Shown: positions 10,982-21,600, counted from the first letter of the stretch. The stretch is 52,756 bases of DNA from Streptomyces altiplanensis (GCA_003719395.1 RHMC01000034.1:1-52756); one strand, 5' to 3'. The notes: generated by a model from the letters alone, not told the origin. Numbers and translations are program-made.

Positions 10982-11797
10982 CTACTTGACGGACCCGCCG
11001 GCGATGCCGGCGGCGATGTACTTCTGGGCGACGACGAGCAGGATCGCCGCGGGCACGGCCGACAGCACGGCGGTGGCCATCACGGCGCCCCAGTCGCTGA
11101 CGTGTGCCCCGACGAACTGGTAGATGCCGAGGGTGATCGGCTTGACGTCGTCGGTCGTGTTGAGGGTCAGAGCGAACATGAAGTCCGACCAGGCGAAGAG
11201 GAAGGTGAACAGCCCGGCCGTGATCAGCGCGTTGCGGCTCATCGGCAGCACGATCCGGATGAACGCCGTGAACCGGTTGGCGCCGTCGACCAGCGCCGCC
11301 TCGATCACCTCGCCGGGGATGGCCACCATGAACGCCCGCAGCAGCACGATGGAGAACGGCAGCCCCAGCGAGGCGTCCGCCAGGATCAGCCCCAGATAGG
11401 AGTTGACCAGGCCCAGCTCCGCGTACGCGCTGTAGAGGGCGTTGGCAATGACGATGCCCGGCACCATCTGGGTGATCAGGGTGGTGAAGACGATGGTCTG
11501 CCCGCCCTTGAGCCCGAACTGCGCCAGCCCGTACGCGGCCGGAGCGGCCAGTGCCAGGCAGACGACGACCGAACCGAGGGCCACGGTCAGGCTCGTCAGC
11601 AGCGACTTGCCCTGGCTGCTGAGCGCCGCCTCGAAGTTGGACAGACTCAGCGTGGTCGGGAACCAGTCGGTGGCGGCGGTGCTGGTGTCGGGCTGCAGCG
11701 CGGTGTTGAGCATCCAGTACACCGGGAACAGCAGGAGGACGAGGATGAGCAGCGCGGCGGTGGTGTTCCAGGCACCGCGCAGGGAGGACGGCTTCAT
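10982..11797 (-). CDS. Sugar ABC transporter permease, MalG type
   Basis: A 271-residue inner-membrane permease with six helices. The cytoplasmic EAA loop that docks with the ATPase reads [20 protein letters not shown] near residues 165-185. The start ATG 11797 lies just past the stop of the partner permease (11803), so the pair is coupled. Like most actinobacterial sugar importers, this operon has no ATPase gene; a shared MsiK-type ATPase elsewhere in the genome would power it (established for Streptomyces, inferred here). Its place between the other permease and the two glycosidases points to uptake of an oligosaccharide. Confidence 0.92.
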   Translation of the reverse strand: MKPSSLRGAWNTTAALLILVLLLFPVYWMLNTALQPDTSTAATDWFPTTLSLSNFEAALSSQGKSLLTSLTVALGSVVVCLALAAPAAYGLAQFGLKGGQTIVFTTLITQMVPGIVIANALYSAYAELGLVNSYLGLILADASLGLPFSIVLLRAFMVAIPGEVIEAALVDGANRFTAFIRIVLPMSRNALITAGLFTFLFAWSDFMFALTLNTTDDVKPITLGIYQFVGAHVSDWGAVMATAVLSAVPAAILLVVAQKYIAAGIAGGSVK

Positions 11798-11802
11798 CGG
11801 TA

Positions 11803-12762
11803 TCACTTCCCCGTTCCGAAGTCGGCCCGGTTGGCCCGCAGGTAGAGCACGGCGAAGACCGCGCTGATGAGGATGAGGACGTTGCCGACGACCGCGCCCT
11901 GACCGAAGTCGAGCTGGAGGAACGACAGTTGGTAGGTCACGGTGCCCAGGGTCTGGGTGGAGTCGGCGGGGCCGCCCGAGGTGAGTGCCAGGATCAGGTC
12001 CAGGATCTTCACCGTGGACATGAAGCCCAGCACCAGCACCACGGTGACCACAGGGCGGAGCAGCGGCAGCGTGATGCTGCGGAAGGTCCGCCACGGGCTC
12101 GCGCCGTCCAGCGACGCCGCCTCGTACAGCTCACGGGGGATCTCCTGGAGTCCGCCGTAGAGGATCACCATGTTGAACGGGATGCCGATCCAGATGTTGA
12201 CCAGGATCGCCGACAGCAGCGCCACGCTCGGGCTGCTCAGCCACGGCACGCCGCTGTCGGTCAGACCGAGCGCCTGGAGCGCACTGTTGAGGATGCCGTG
12301 GTCCTGGTCGAGGATGCGCCGCCAGACGACGGCGGACACCACCATGGGGACCAGCCAGGGCAGCAGCAGCACCGCGCGTATCGTCCCGGAGAGCCGGAAC
12401 CGGCGGGAGAAGAACACGGCCAGCGCCAGTCCGAGGGTGAACTGGCCGGCCAGCGAGCCGATGGTGAAGACCGCGGTGTGCCACAGCGAGTGGGCGAACA
12501 GTTCGTCGGAGAAGACGGCGCGCCAGTTGTCGAGCCCGTTGAAGGGTGCCTCACCGGTGAAGTACGTCTTCGGCGTGTAGTGCTGAAAGCTCATCAGGAC
12601 GTTGCGGACGAGCGGGTAGCCGAAGAACAGCGCCATGTAGACGAGCGCGGGCAGGACGAACAGCCGGCGCAGCACGGAGCGCCGGCCGCGCAGGGAGGTG
12701 GGCTTCGGCGCGAGAGCGGCGGCCCTCGCCGTTGCGGTGGCGGAGGAGGGAGCGGTACTCAT
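11803..12762 (-). CDS. Sugar ABC transporter permease, MalF type
   Basis: A 319-residue permease with a polar N-terminus rich in Ala, Ser and Thr, then about six helices. The EAA loop reads [21 protein letters not shown]. It pairs with the MalG-type permease to form the membrane channel for a binding-protein-dependent sugar importer. The ATG at 12762 has GAGGACGCCC immediately upstream and follows the binding-protein gene by eight bases, so it belongs to the same transcript. Confidence 0.92.
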   Translation of the reverse strand: MSTAPSSATATARAAALAPKPTSLRGRRSVLRRLFVLPALVYMALFFGYPLVRNVLMSFQHYTPKTYFTGEAPFNGLDNWRAVFSDELFAHSLWHTAVFTIGSLAGQFTLGLALAVFFSRRFRLSGTIRAVLLLPWLVPMVVSAVVWRRILDQDHGILNSALQALGLTDSGVPWLSSPSVALLSAILVNIWIGIPFNMVILYGGLQEIPRELYEAASLDGASPWRTFRSITLPLLRPVVTVVLVLGFMSTVKILDLILALTSGGPADSTQTLGTVTYQLSFLQLDFGQGAVVGNVLILISAVFAVLYLRANRADFGTGK

Positions 12763-12770
12763 GGGCGTCC

Positions 12771-14003
12771 TCACTTCTCCCCGTCCGCGGCCTGCGACTG
12801 CGCCCGCTTCAACGCCGCCCCGGGCTCGGAGCGGCCCGTCAGCACCGACTGGAAGGAGCCCGCGAGCGCGTCCTGGATCACCGGCCAGCGGGTGCCGACC
12901 TGTGCGGTACGGGAGCGGGCCGTCGCGACCAGGTCCACGAAGGGGGCCAGCTCGGGGTTCTCGGCGGCGTACCGGCCGGCGGCGGCCGCGCGGGTGGGCA
13001 CGTTGTTCACGCGTTCGCCCCACGCGAGCTGGTTCTCCTCCTCGTTCAGGCAGTTGAGGATCTTCGCCGCGTTCCGCTCGCGCTCGGGGCCGTCCTCGTT
13101 CTTCGGTACGGCCATCACCGTGCCGCCGATCGGCGGCACCGCGTCCTGTCCGGCCTCGGGCACCGGGATCGTGGCGACGGCCCAGTCCACCTCGTCCTGC
13201 TCACTGAGGACAGGCACCTGCCACGGCCCGTTGATCATCATGGCGGCACGGCCCGCGACGAACTGGTCGTTGACGTCCTGCTGGTTCCAGTTGACGGCTG
13301 AGGCCGACACGGACTTGTCGTCCAGCATGTTCTTCCAGAGCTCCAGCGCCGCTTCGCCCCTGCCGTTGTCCAGCTGTGCCTCGTCACCGCCGCCGGACCA
13401 GAAGAACGGCAGGAACTGGTACACGCCGTCGGCGTTGGGGCTCGCGCTGAACGCCATGCCGTAGGTGTCGCCGCTGGTCAGTTTCTTCGCGGTTTCCCGC
13501 AGTTCGTCCCAGGTGGCGGGCGGCTCGGCCCCGGCCTCGCGCAGCATGTCCTTGTTGTAGAGCAGCGCGAGGGAGTTCACCGAACGGGCGACCCCGTACT
13601 GCTCACCGTCATGGCTGCCGAGCGAGGTGGCACTGTCGGAGAAGCCCGAGGTGTTCAGGCCGATCTCGTTCAGCGGGCGCAGCCCGCCCGTCCCCGCGAA
13701 CTGCGGCAGTTCCGAGCCGTCGAGTTCGAGGATGTCGGTGAGCGAGTCGGACGAGGCCATCCGCAGGGCCTTCGAGGCGACGGTGTCGGCGGGCACGCTG
13801 ATCTGCTCGACCCTCAGGCCCAGCGGCTTCGCGCAGCGGTCGAAGAACTCCTGGTTGGCGTCGTGCTCGGCCGCGTCGGTGGCCGAGTTGAGGACGGTGA
13901 CGGTGCCGGGGTCGGGGGTGGTGGCACACCCCGTGGGGCCCAGCGCCGACAGGGCGGCGGCGGCCGCCACGATCAGCCTTGTGCGCCTGGCAGGGCGTTG
14001 CAT
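12771..14003 (-). CDS. Sugar-binding lipoprotein of ABC importer
   Basis: A 410-residue extracellular solute-binding protein of family 1. The N-terminus is basic and hydrophobic with lipobox LGPTGC; the Cys near residue 26 should be lipidated, anchoring it outside the membrane. Features typical of oligosaccharide binders are YGVARSVNSLALLYNKDML, TWDELRETAKKL and FVAGRAAMMINGPWQV. The start ATG 14003 follows the LacI-gene stop by 16 bases with GGAG about ten bases before it. It sets the specificity of the operon, probably for a xyloglucan-derived or related gluco-oligosaccharide, but the ligand is not proven. Confidence 0.92.
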   Translation of the reverse strand: MQRPARRTRLIVAAAAALSALGPTGCATTPDPGTVTVLNSATDAAEHDANQEFFDRCAKPLGLRVEQISVPADTVASKALRMASSDSLTDILELDGSELPQFAGTGGLRPLNEIGLNTSGFSDSATSLGSHDGEQYGVARSVNSLALLYNKDMLREAGAEPPATWDELRETAKKLTSGDTYGMAFSASPNADGVYQFLPFFWSGGGDEAQLDNGRGEAALELWKNMLDDKSVSASAVNWNQQDVNDQFVAGRAAMMINGPWQVPVLSEQDEVDWAVATIPVPEAGQDAVPPIGGTVMAVPKNEDGPERERNAAKILNCLNEEENQLAWGERVNNVPTRAAAAGRYAAENPELAPFVDLVATARSRTAQVGTRWPVIQDALAGSFQSVLTGRSEPGAALKRAQSQAADGEK

Positions 14004-14019
14004 GGTGATGGTTCTCCGT

Positions 14020-15051
14020 TCACGAAGACGGCTCCGAGGGAGGACCGATCACGCACCCGGTCGCCATCCGGGGGGAGATCAGCCGGTGTGGTGGGTGTTC
14101 CCCCGCCGTGTCCGAGGTGTCAGCGCCGATGGCTCCGATGGCGAGCCGGACCACGGCGGCGGACATCTCCGCGACGGGAAGTTCGATACGGGGCAGCCGT
14201 CGGCCGCCCAGGTCGTCCGGGATGCTGCCGACCAGCACGAGCGCCAGGTCCTCCGGTACCCGCAGGCCGAGCGCGGTGATCTCGTCCAGCAGATGCGGCA
14301 GGAGGATCAGGTGCTGAACGACGAGTGCGGTCGGGGCGGGGCGGACGGAGAGCACCTCGCGCAGCCGGCGGCCCAGTTCCTCGGGGTCGCCGCTGGAGGG
14401 CACGGTCCGCAGCTCCGCGGTGGTCTCCGCGGCGGCCAGCCGGGCGCCGCGGAGACCGTGCAGCGCGTAGCCGCGCCGGGAGTCGATCTCGTGGTCGGCG
14501 GAGGACAGGAAAACGATCCGCCGGTGGCCGGCCGCCGCGGTCTCCCGCAGGGCCAGGGCGACGGCGGCCTCCCAGTCGAGGTCCACCCACGGCATACCGG
14601 GGTCGCTCTCGCTGCCGGCGAGCAGCGCGGCCGGGAACTCCAGTTCTCGGAGTGCGGCGATGCGCGGATCCTCTTCTTCCACTGCCATCAGCACCGCGGC
14701 GTCCGCCATGCCGCTGCCGGCGACCCGGCGCATCCCGGCGACGCCGTCGAGGTCGGTGATCAGCACCTCGTCGTGGCCGTGGCCGCGGGCGGCGTCGCTG
14801 ATGTCGATGGCGAACGTGCCGTCCGCGCCCCGGGACTTGCCGGAGACACGGGGGACGGCCAGTGCCAGTACGCGGGTGCGGGCACTGCGCAGGCTGCGGG
14901 CGGAGGCGCGGGGGTGGTAACCCAGCTCCTCGACGGCGGCGCGGACGGCGCGGCGGGTCTCGTCGGAGATCTTCCGGGAGCCGCTGAGCACGTACGAGAC
15001 AGTGCTGGGGGCCACACCGGCCCGCTCGGCCACGTCCTTGATCGTTGCCAC
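14020..15051 (-). CDS. LacI-family repressor of the sugar operon
   Basis: A 343-residue regulator. The N-terminal helix-turn-helix (TIKDVAERAGVAPSTVSYVLSG, split about residues 3-24) and hinge helix (RSARTRVLALAV) lead to a periplasmic-binding-type sensor domain. The GTG at 15051 follows AAGGAGCGGC, an excellent ribosome site. It is the first gene of the six-gene leftward operon, with only 16 bases to the next gene, so it should repress its own operon and release on a transported or processed sugar. The dyads directly upstream are its probable operator. Confidence 0.93.
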   Translation of the reverse strand: MATIKDVAERAGVAPSTVSYVLSGSRKISDETRRAVRAAVEELGYHPRASARSLRSARTRVLALAVPRVSGKSRGADGTFAIDISDAARGHGHDEVLITDLDGVAGMRRVAGSGMADAAVLMAVEEEDPRIAALRELEFPAALLAGSESDPGMPWVDLDWEAAVALALRETAAAGHRRIVFLSSADHEIDSRRGYALHGLRGARLAAAETTAELRTVPSSGDPEELGRRLREVLSVRPAPTALVVQHLILLPHLLDEITALGLRVPEDLALVLVGSIPDDLGGRRLPRIELPVAEMSAAVVRLAIGAIGADTSDTAGEHPPHRLISPRMATGCVIGPPSEPSS

Positions 15052-15072
15052 GCCGCTCCTTCGCCGGGTGGT

Positions 15073-15097
15073 CGAATCGATTCGTCGAATCGATTCG
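15073..15097 (-). promoter_or_regulatory. Probable LacI operator and promoter
   Basis: The 12-base palindrome CGAATCGATTCG occurs twice, at 15073-15084 and 15086-15097, and the pair is itself symmetrical about base 15085. It lies 22 bases upstream of the LacI start. A possible promoter on the minus strand is TTGAAT (15098-15103) with TCGATT (15075-15080), 17 bases apart, so a bound repressor would block polymerase. The symmetry is seen; the binding is inferred. Confidence 0.7.
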
Positions 15098-15117
15098 ATT
15101 CAACGTGGCCGTAATGC

Positions 15118-15541
15118 TAGGCAGTTGGGAGATCGCGGACAAGAGTCTGGAGCGAAGCAATCCGGGGCGGCCGGGAGATGGGCCGGCGCGGCCGAGCACG
15201 GGTTCGTGACGTGCAGGACGGTGCGCTCCCCCACCGTCTCGAACGCGGCGGCGCGAAGCGCGGCCGCAGCCGGCCGTCGGTGCGTTCCTTCGGCCCGGCT
15301 CGGGAGAGGGTTCCACAGCCCCGGGCTCCACCACCTCGTCGATCGTCACCGGGCCGCCAGGCCGTCACGCCACCAGGCCATCAGGCCACCAGGCCATCAA
15401 GCAGGTCTCCGCGACGATGGCGGCGGCGTCGGCCTGGCCGGCCCGGCGCACGGCGAAGTCGAGACCGGGCCGACGCGCTCGGCGCAGAGGCAGCGGTGAC
15501 GCTCGGCCGACGCCGACGCCGACGCCGATGGCGGTCGCGGC
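15118..15541. other. Intergenic stretch with a 16-bp tandem repeat
   Basis: No recognisable gene between the LacI promoter and the decayed WYL regulator. It contains three tandem 16-base copies at 15354-15401 (CCACCAGGCCATCAGG and variants). Confidence 0.4.
15354..15401. repeat. Three-copy 16-bp tandem repeat
   Basis: Copies read CCGCCAGGCCGTCACG, CCACCAGGCCATCAGG and CCACCAGGCCATCAAG. The period is not a multiple of three and the area has no clear gene, so it is probably a small non-coding slippage repeat. Confidence 0.6.
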
Positions 15542-16026
15542 TCATGGCTCCTCCATGTCCGGCACCGGTGGGACCGTCGCACCGGTGCCGGACAGCAGTC
15601 TCCGCGCGGGCGCACGGCAGCGCCTTCCGGGCTCCGGAGCATCGAGTACTTCGAATGCGTGTCCCGGCAGGAGTACGTGCAGGAGCACGGCGTCGAGGCC
15701 GGCGGCGCCACTGAGCATCTCGCAGAACTCGCTCCCCCGCCGTCGGAATCTGCGCGCACCGTGTCGGCCGACGCGTGCACGAGGAAGCTCGCCCGGTGCG
15801 GATGGACCCGACTCGCCACACCCTCCTGCACGTGTGCACGTGGCCGGCATGCCCCGGGCAGCCGAGGGTCGCGCAGCCGCTCGACATCACGCCGTACCGT
15901 GCGCGGCGTGCCCCCGAGCCGGCCGGCGAGCTCGGGGCCGGACCAGACCTGGCGCTGCTGCAACAGCCCGACCAGGGTGAGCACTCGCTCCGTCGTACCC
16001 CGCTCGTCACCGCTTGCCACGCCCAT
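15542..16026 (-). pseudogene. Decayed WYL/YafY-type regulator
   Basis: From ATG 16026 the frame reads TERVLTLVGLLQQRQVWSGP and ELAGRLGGTPRTVRRDVERLRD, the N-terminal helix-turn-helix of YafY/WYL regulators. The sequence then breaks, and about 100 codons later another frame gives VLLHVLLPGHAFEVLDAPE, resembling the C-terminal extension of the same family. The WYL core between them is missing: the whole is about 160 codons against the usual 310-330. It is therefore an internally deleted, frame-shifted relic. It lies divergent from the VOC gene at 16172, which it may once have controlled. Confidence 0.6.
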
Positions 16027-16171
16027 GTCACCCACCCGGCCGGAGACAGCGGACCGATCCTGTCCGCAAGAGGTGTCAGGGTGAGTCCATGGACGCAAAC
16101 GGACTCGGCTTGAACCGGACGCTGCGCGACCTCTGCCCGCACACGGAACCCGCTACGAACGGAGCAACCCG

Positions 16172-16633
16172 ATGAGCCGCCACATCCAGGTCACCTTCGA
16201 CGCCCACGACCCGCGGGCGCTGTCGTCCTTCTGGCGCGACGTACTGGGCTACGTCCACCCCGGCCCGCCCGGAGTGGACCTGCCCGAGGGCGCCGACCCG
16301 CTGGCCGCGTGGGACGACTTCCTCGCGCGGATCGGCGTACCGGAGGAGCAGCGCAACACGAGATCGGCCATCGAGGACCCGGACGGGCACGGCCCACGCG
16401 TGTTCTTCCAGCAGGTGCCGGAGGACAAGGTCGCCAAGAACCGCGTCCACCTCGACGTCCGTGCGGCTCCCGGGCTGCGGGGAGAGGAGCGGATGGCGGC
16501 GCTTGAAGCCGAGTGCGACCGGCTCGTCGCACTGGGAGCGACGCGGGTACGCCGCTACGAGCCCGCTCCCCCGATGAGCGCCGGCTTCATCGTGATGACC
16601 GACCCCGAGGGCAACGAGTTCTGCCTGGACTGA
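16172..16633 (+). CDS. VOC superfamily protein (glyoxalase/bleomycin-resistance fold)
   Basis: A 153-residue protein starting SRHIQVTFDAHDPRALSSFW, with the late block AGFIVMTDPEGNEFCLD characteristic of the glyoxalase-like subgroup. Paired beta-alpha-beta-beta-beta modules usually bind a metal or sequester a small molecule. The His near the start and Glu in PEGNEFCLD are candidate metal ligands. The start is supported by GGAGCAACCCG just before ATG 16172. It is divergent from the WYL regulator relic and otherwise isolated; the substrate is unknown. Confidence 0.88.
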   Translation: MSRHIQVTFDAHDPRALSSFWRDVLGYVHPGPPGVDLPEGADPLAAWDDFLARIGVPEEQRNTRSAIEDPDGHGPRVFFQQVPEDKVAKNRVHLDVRAAPGLRGEERMAALEAECDRLVALGATRVRRYEPAPPMSAGFIVMTDPEGNEFCLD

Positions 16634-16968
16634 CGCAACTCGTCCGCGGTCGCGGAAGCCGCGGCGGTCTTGCGGCCGAAGCAGCCGGCGGTGACGAGGT
16701 GCCCCGGCAGCGGGGCGGGCGCGAAGCCGGGCTCGCGGACCTGGCCGACGGGCAGTGGGCGACACCGCCGCTCGAAGACCGGGGCAGGCCGGACGGTTGC
16801 GGGGCGGACGAGGCCGACGGAGGGCGGGCAGGAGTCTGCCGGCGTGGTCAGACGGTCAGGACAGGTCTGGGCGCGCCAGGGCGAGGGCGCTCCAGCAGGC
16901 GCGTTCCTCCTGGTGGGAGCCGGTCTTCGTCGTTTCGGCGACGGACGCTCCCGCTTCTGTGGCCGCCA
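16634..16968. other. Intergenic stretch
   Basis: Between two convergent genes. Reading frames here are long only because of the base composition; I see no recognisable protein, repeat or clear terminator. Confidence 0.4.
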
Positions 16969-17576
16969 CTACGACGCGGCCTTCGCGGGTGAGAGGGTGA
17001 GTGGCCAGAGGGGTTCGCGGGGTTCGGCGCCGTCGAAGGGGTGCCAGTCCCACGGGCCGTCGAAGCGCCAGGCGCGGCCGCCGCGTCGGCGATCTCGTCT
17101 CCGGGCTCCAGGAAGGCGTAGGGGCGGAGGACCAGGTCGAAGGCGACCGGAATGTCGTCGTCTGGATCGAGGCTTTCGCCCTGCTCCTCCAGGCGGGAGT
17201 CGTACGAGCGGCCCGCGAACAGGACGACTGTTTCCCGTCGGGGGCGTGGCAGGCGGCCGGTCTCCTGGGGCGGGTCGTAGTGGGCGACGTCGATGACGTG
17301 TACGAGGGTCGGTGGGATGCCGACGTGGCATGTGTCGCCGGCGGTGAGCCGCTCGGGCGCCGGATCGGTGCGGAACAGCCCGCGGTGCCCGTCGTCCAGC
17401 CCTGGATCGCCGTCGACGGCTACCCTGCCGTTCCAGTGGATCCAGTCGCAGTCCGGGTCGGCCGACCACCACGGCCACTCGACCACGACCTGGCCGCCGT
17501 ACTTCCGCTTCCCGGTGACCTGGGCCTCCGTGAACGGACAGGAGATCCTGACGACGTCGCCCACCCGGAAATCCAT
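16969..17576 (-). CDS. Hypothetical protein (frame-disrupted)
   Basis: About 202 residues after restoring one base near 17088. It starts MDFRVGDVVRISCPFTEAQV, contains WPWWSADPDCDWIHWNGRVAV and a middle part with VHVIDVAHYDPP, and ends in the second frame as WRFDGPWDWHPFDGAEPREP and LWPLTLSPAKAAS. The protein is rich in Trp, Asp and Pro, has no membrane segment or signal, and I do not recognise a family. An alternative GTG start lies at 17609. It seems a real gene because its base composition by codon position and hydrophobic pattern continue smoothly over the break. Neighbours give no functional hint. Confidence 0.6.
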
Positions 17577-17952
17577 CACACGCCCGCGGCCCTTCGCCCC
17601 TGATGTCACGGGCGCGACAGTACCGCCCCGGTACGACAGCCACCGCGGAGGCGGCCGATGGAGCGGGGCCCGTCGGGCGGGCCGGCGGGCTCACCGGCCC
17701 GACGGAACCGAGCCTGCGTCGGAGCCGGACCCCCGGCGGAACCGGGTCCGCATCGGAGCCGGGTCCGCATCGGAGCCGGGTCCGCATCGGAGCCGGGTCC
17801 GCATCGGAGCCGTACGTGCCACAGCCGGCAAGGGGCGGCATCGGCCGCTCATTACCTCCGGGGTAATCGACCGCTCTCCCCTCCTCCGGCAGGATCGAGC
17901 ACATCGACGGGAACCCCCACCGGGGCCCGGCCGCAGCCCCGAGGAGAGCGAC
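17577..17952. other. Intergenic stretch with minisatellite
   Basis: A divergent intergenic region of about 375 bases holding the 17-bp tandem repeat at 17744-17811 and degenerate copies before it. No gene is recognised. Confidence 0.5.
17744..17811. repeat. 17-bp minisatellite, four perfect copies
   Basis: GGGTCCGCATCGGAGCC is repeated four times head to tail without a mismatch. Degenerate related segments (GCCTGCGTCGGAGCCGG) precede it from about 17712. A 17-base period would shift any reading frame, so it is non-coding. Confidence 0.9.
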
Positions 17953-18411
17953 ATGACCGTCAAGTCCCCCGCCACCAGGCCGATTCCGGTCACCACCGCG
18001 AGTTCCGTCACCGAGGCCACCCGGACCGTCGTGCAGGATTTCATTGCCGCCCGGGTGGCCGGGGACACCGAGCGGCTCGTCACGCTCTTCGCCGACGAGG
18101 TCGACTGGCTGCTCGCCGAGAACCCCGCCGTCCCGTGGATCCGCCCGCGGTCCACCGCCGCCGACTGCGCCGCCCAGTTCACGGAGTTGATGGAGCACAC
18201 CGTGCCCGAGGACGCGCGCGCCTCCGTCGACGCCTTCCTCGTCGACGGCACCGACGCCGTCCTGACGGGGCACCTGTCGGGGACCGTACGTGCGACGGGG
18301 AAGTCCTTCGAGGGCCCGTTCGCGCTGCGCCTCACCGTCGAGGACGGCCGGATCACCCGGCACCACCTCTACGAGAACAGCCTGTCGATCGCCGAGGCCT
18401 GCACTCCGTAA
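17953..18411 (+). CDS. SnoaL-like / NTF2-fold protein
   Basis: A 152-residue protein with the cone-shaped NTF2/SnoaL pattern: VVQDFIAARVAGDTERLVTL then FADEVDWLL, a central PRSTAADCAAQFTELME helix, and a final FALRLTVEDGRITRHHLYE strand pair. Members are small enzymes (cyclases, isomerases, hydrolases) or binding proteins. GAGGAGAGCGAC precedes ATG 17953. It is a single gene ending at a strong hairpin. Its role cannot be fixed without a pathway neighbour. Confidence 0.85.
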   Translation: MTVKSPATRPIPVTTASSVTEATRTVVQDFIAARVAGDTERLVTLFADEVDWLLAENPAVPWIRPRSTAADCAAQFTELMEHTVPEDARASVDAFLVDGTDAVLTGHLSGTVRATGKSFEGPFALRLTVEDGRITRHHLYENSLSIAEACTP

Positions 18412-18537
18412 GGTCACCGGCGCCGCGGGCGGGACCGCGATCAGGAGCGCCGGCAGGTGGCGCGCGGCGGAGCCGTGGATCTCGTGACGGAGCCCGTACG
18501 GCTCCGAAGCCGGGGCCCGCCTCGCAACCGAACCGAT

Positions 18538-18566
18538 GCCCCGTTCACGTCCTGCGTGAACGGGGC
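18538..18566 (+). terminator. Hairpin terminator
   Basis: A perfect 12-base stem, GCCCCGTTCACG (18538-18549) with CGTGAACGGGGC (18555-18566), closes a five-base loop about 130 bases beyond the SnoaL-like gene and 100 bases beyond the convergent trypsin-STAND gene. It could serve both directions. Confidence 0.75.
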
Positions 18567-18668
18567 TCCTGTGGTGAGGCGGACGCCAGGGCATCGTCGT
18601 CCAGACCGCAGCGACGTCAATGGCGGTGTAGCTTTCCGTCCCTGGTTCGCCCCGGCGCCCACCGGTGC

Positions 18669-21600
18669 TCAACAGGGCGCGGACCGCCTCGAACCCGCGG
18701 GCAGCAGCGCGCGTTCCGCGGGCGTGAAGTCCCGGGCCACGCCCGCGCACAGGGCGTCGGCCATGGCGTCGGGCAGGAGGTCCAGGTTCTGGTACCAGTC
18801 GCGACCGGCGATCATCAGGTGGTGGTCGCGTACGTGACGCCGAGCGGCCTGCCCACCGGGTGGCTGGTCAGCAGCAGCCCGCTCTCCAAGTCCCAGAACT
18901 GCACCTCGCCCACGAAGCCGCCGCCCAGGGTCATCAGTGTGTCGCGCGCGCCAAAGCCGATCAGATCGGTGACTTGCGCTCCCGCCGCCGCCAGCGCGGG
19001 GCCCAGTTCCTTGCCCGCGTTCACGTCCCAGCGGCGCAGGAATCCGTCGGCGTTGCGCGTCATGAGGTGCCGGCCGTCGGAGGTGAACACGAGTGGTGTC
19101 GGATCGGTCGTCTCGAAGCGGGGGTGCAGCCCGCCTGTGGTGAGGGTGTGCAGACGGGTGGCGGTGCGCAGGTTCCAGAGTTCGACGCTGCCGGCGTTCC
19201 TGCCGGCACTGGTGACGACGGCCACCTCGTCCGGGTGGCCGGGGCGGGCCCGGAGTTGGCCGTACTGGGTGAGGGGGTTCGTCTTCTGTTGCTCGGTGCG
19301 GCGTTCCACCTGGATCACCGGCCCGACGCGGCTGCCGGTTGCGGCGTCGACGAGCATCACTGTGCCGTCGGTGGTCATGACGGCGATCTCGCTGCCGCGC
19401 ACCGGTTCGACGGCTTCCACGCCCTTGTTCCTGGCCGGGCGGCCGGTGCCCTCCCATGCGAGGTCGGTGCGTGTGCGGAGGTTGTGGGAGGCGGCGGTGA
19501 GCCCGCGGTCCGGTCGGTGCAGCACGATCCACCGGGAGTCGGCCGTCCATACCGGCAGGGGGGCGGTGCCGGTTCCGGAGTCCCAGGGCATTCTCCGGGT
19601 AGCGCCGGTCGTGGTGTCGACGACGCTCAGCGACTGGTCGGCGAGGAACGCGAGGTGCTTCCCGTCGGGTGCCAGTGCGCCCTGCTCGGTGGCGTTGTCC
19701 TCGCCGACCAGGGATGCCGCGGACGTGTCCAGGGGAGCGGCCCGGGCGGTCAGCAGCGCGTTGGGGGTGGGGACGGCGACGGTGACATGGTTGTCGTCGC
19801 CGGCGGCGGGAACGACTGTGATGTTCGCGGCCGAAAGATCGTCGTACGAGCTGTCGGCGGCCGATCTGGTCCGGTAGGCGTTTCCGGTCCGCAGCTGGAT
19901 CAGGGTGAACTCGGCGTACGCCCCTTCCTCGACGAACTGGATGTAGACGGCGAATTCCCCGGTCGCGTCGATCAGGTCGTCCGTGGTTGTCGTGCCGCCC
20001 CTAGGGGCGGGCAGGGCAACGGTGCGCTCCCCCGCCGGGCTCGCGGGGCGTACGCGCAAGGTCGCGGCGCGGATGCTGTCCGGTTCCTCGACGAGCAGTT
20101 CGCCGCCCCCCGCGACCGTGGTGTGGCGGCGTGTCGCGAAGGTGTGGACCGGGCGGCCCGTCGCAAGGTCGCGGATCACCGTTCGCCGGACGTCGGGCGG
20201 CGAGTACTCCGGTGTGAAGACAACCTGCCCGGGGTCCTTGGTGAAGGCGGCCGCGCGCGTCTGGTCCGGTACGAGGTCGTACGCCGGCAGCTGCCGGCCG
20301 GTGGCGACCTCCCAGGCCGAGACGACTGCTTGGCGCTCCCGAGGGTCCTTGGCGCCGGAGGCGTCGTAGAACGTGAACATCCGCAGCAGGCGCCGGCCGT
20401 CGCCGCTGAAGTCCAGTGAGACACCGTTCGGCTTGCGCCCGGCCGCGTCGTCGGAGGCCAGGTGGCGGGGTTCGGCGGCGGGCTCGGTGAGGTCCCACAG
20501 CCACACGCCGCCGTCGGCCTCCGCCTGGGCGTAGTAACGGCCGTCCGGACTCAGGTCGCCGCCCACCTCCCCGTCCGGGACGCCGCCCAGCGGACGCTGC
20601 CGGGGGGCGCCGTCCGCCAGGCCCGTGACCAGGGTGAGCGCGGGCTCGCCGACGTCCCGGCGGGACCGTACGACAGCGGTCCTTCCGTCCCGCGAGGTCT
20701 TCATGCTCGTGAAGGAACCGGGCCACAGGCCGGGGTGGCTGCCCGACATCTGCTGCCCGCGTGCGTACTGACGGAGCAGCGCGGCGTACGACTCGGAGGT
20801 CTCTTCGGTGCGCCAGGCGGCGAGGCCCAGCTGGAGGGAGAGGGCGGGGTCGTTCGCGGAGTGGCGGTCGGCGAGCGAGGCCAGCAGTCGGGACGCCTGG
20901 GTGCGCAGCTGCTCCTCGACATGCCTGTTGCTCTGCCAGACGCCGACGGCCAGGCTCCCGGCCAGCAGCACCAGCACCGTCAGCACGGCCGCCAGGATGC
21001 GCAGACGGCGGATGCTGCGCCGGTGGTGCTGGGTGCTGCGCCGGATGTAGGCGTGCTCGGTGTCGCTGAGGTCCTGGGGGCGGTCCTCCAGCCAGTCGGA
21101 CGCCGTTGCCAGGACGCCGCCGCGCAGCAGGGCTCCGTCCTCCTCCCCCTCCTCCTGCCAGCGCCGCATGTCCTGCCGCAGCTGTTCCTGCCACTGCCGG
21201 AAGTCACGTGAGTCGACGAGCCAGCCGTTGAGCCGGGGCCAGAGAGTGGCCAGGGCTTCGTGGGCGAGGTCGGCGATCTCCTCTCCGCCCGGGGCGCGGC
21301 CCAGTACGACCAGCTTCGTCGGTGCCAGCCGCCGGGCGAGGGAGCGCAGTGCGGGGTCGAGGCCGGACAGGCGGGCGGGGCTGCGCGCGAAGCCTCCGCG
21401 GTCGTCGGGGCTGGTCAGCTGAGCGAAGAGCCGTCGGGCGAGGAACTCCTGGTCCGTGTGGAGCAGTTCGGCGACCGCCTCCTCGGCGTAGCCGACGAGC
21501 GCTCCCGCGACGCCGCCCAGCTCGTTATAGGCAGCGTGAGTGAGCATCGACCCCTCGCGCCGCTCCCACAGGCGGGTCAGGGCGAACTCGACGAGTGGCA

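Noticed and set aside
15354..15401. The 16-bp tandem repeat considered as an integration or regulator site.
   Set aside because: The copies have no dyad symmetry and there is no integrase or tRNA gene nearby; it looks like a simple tandem duplication.
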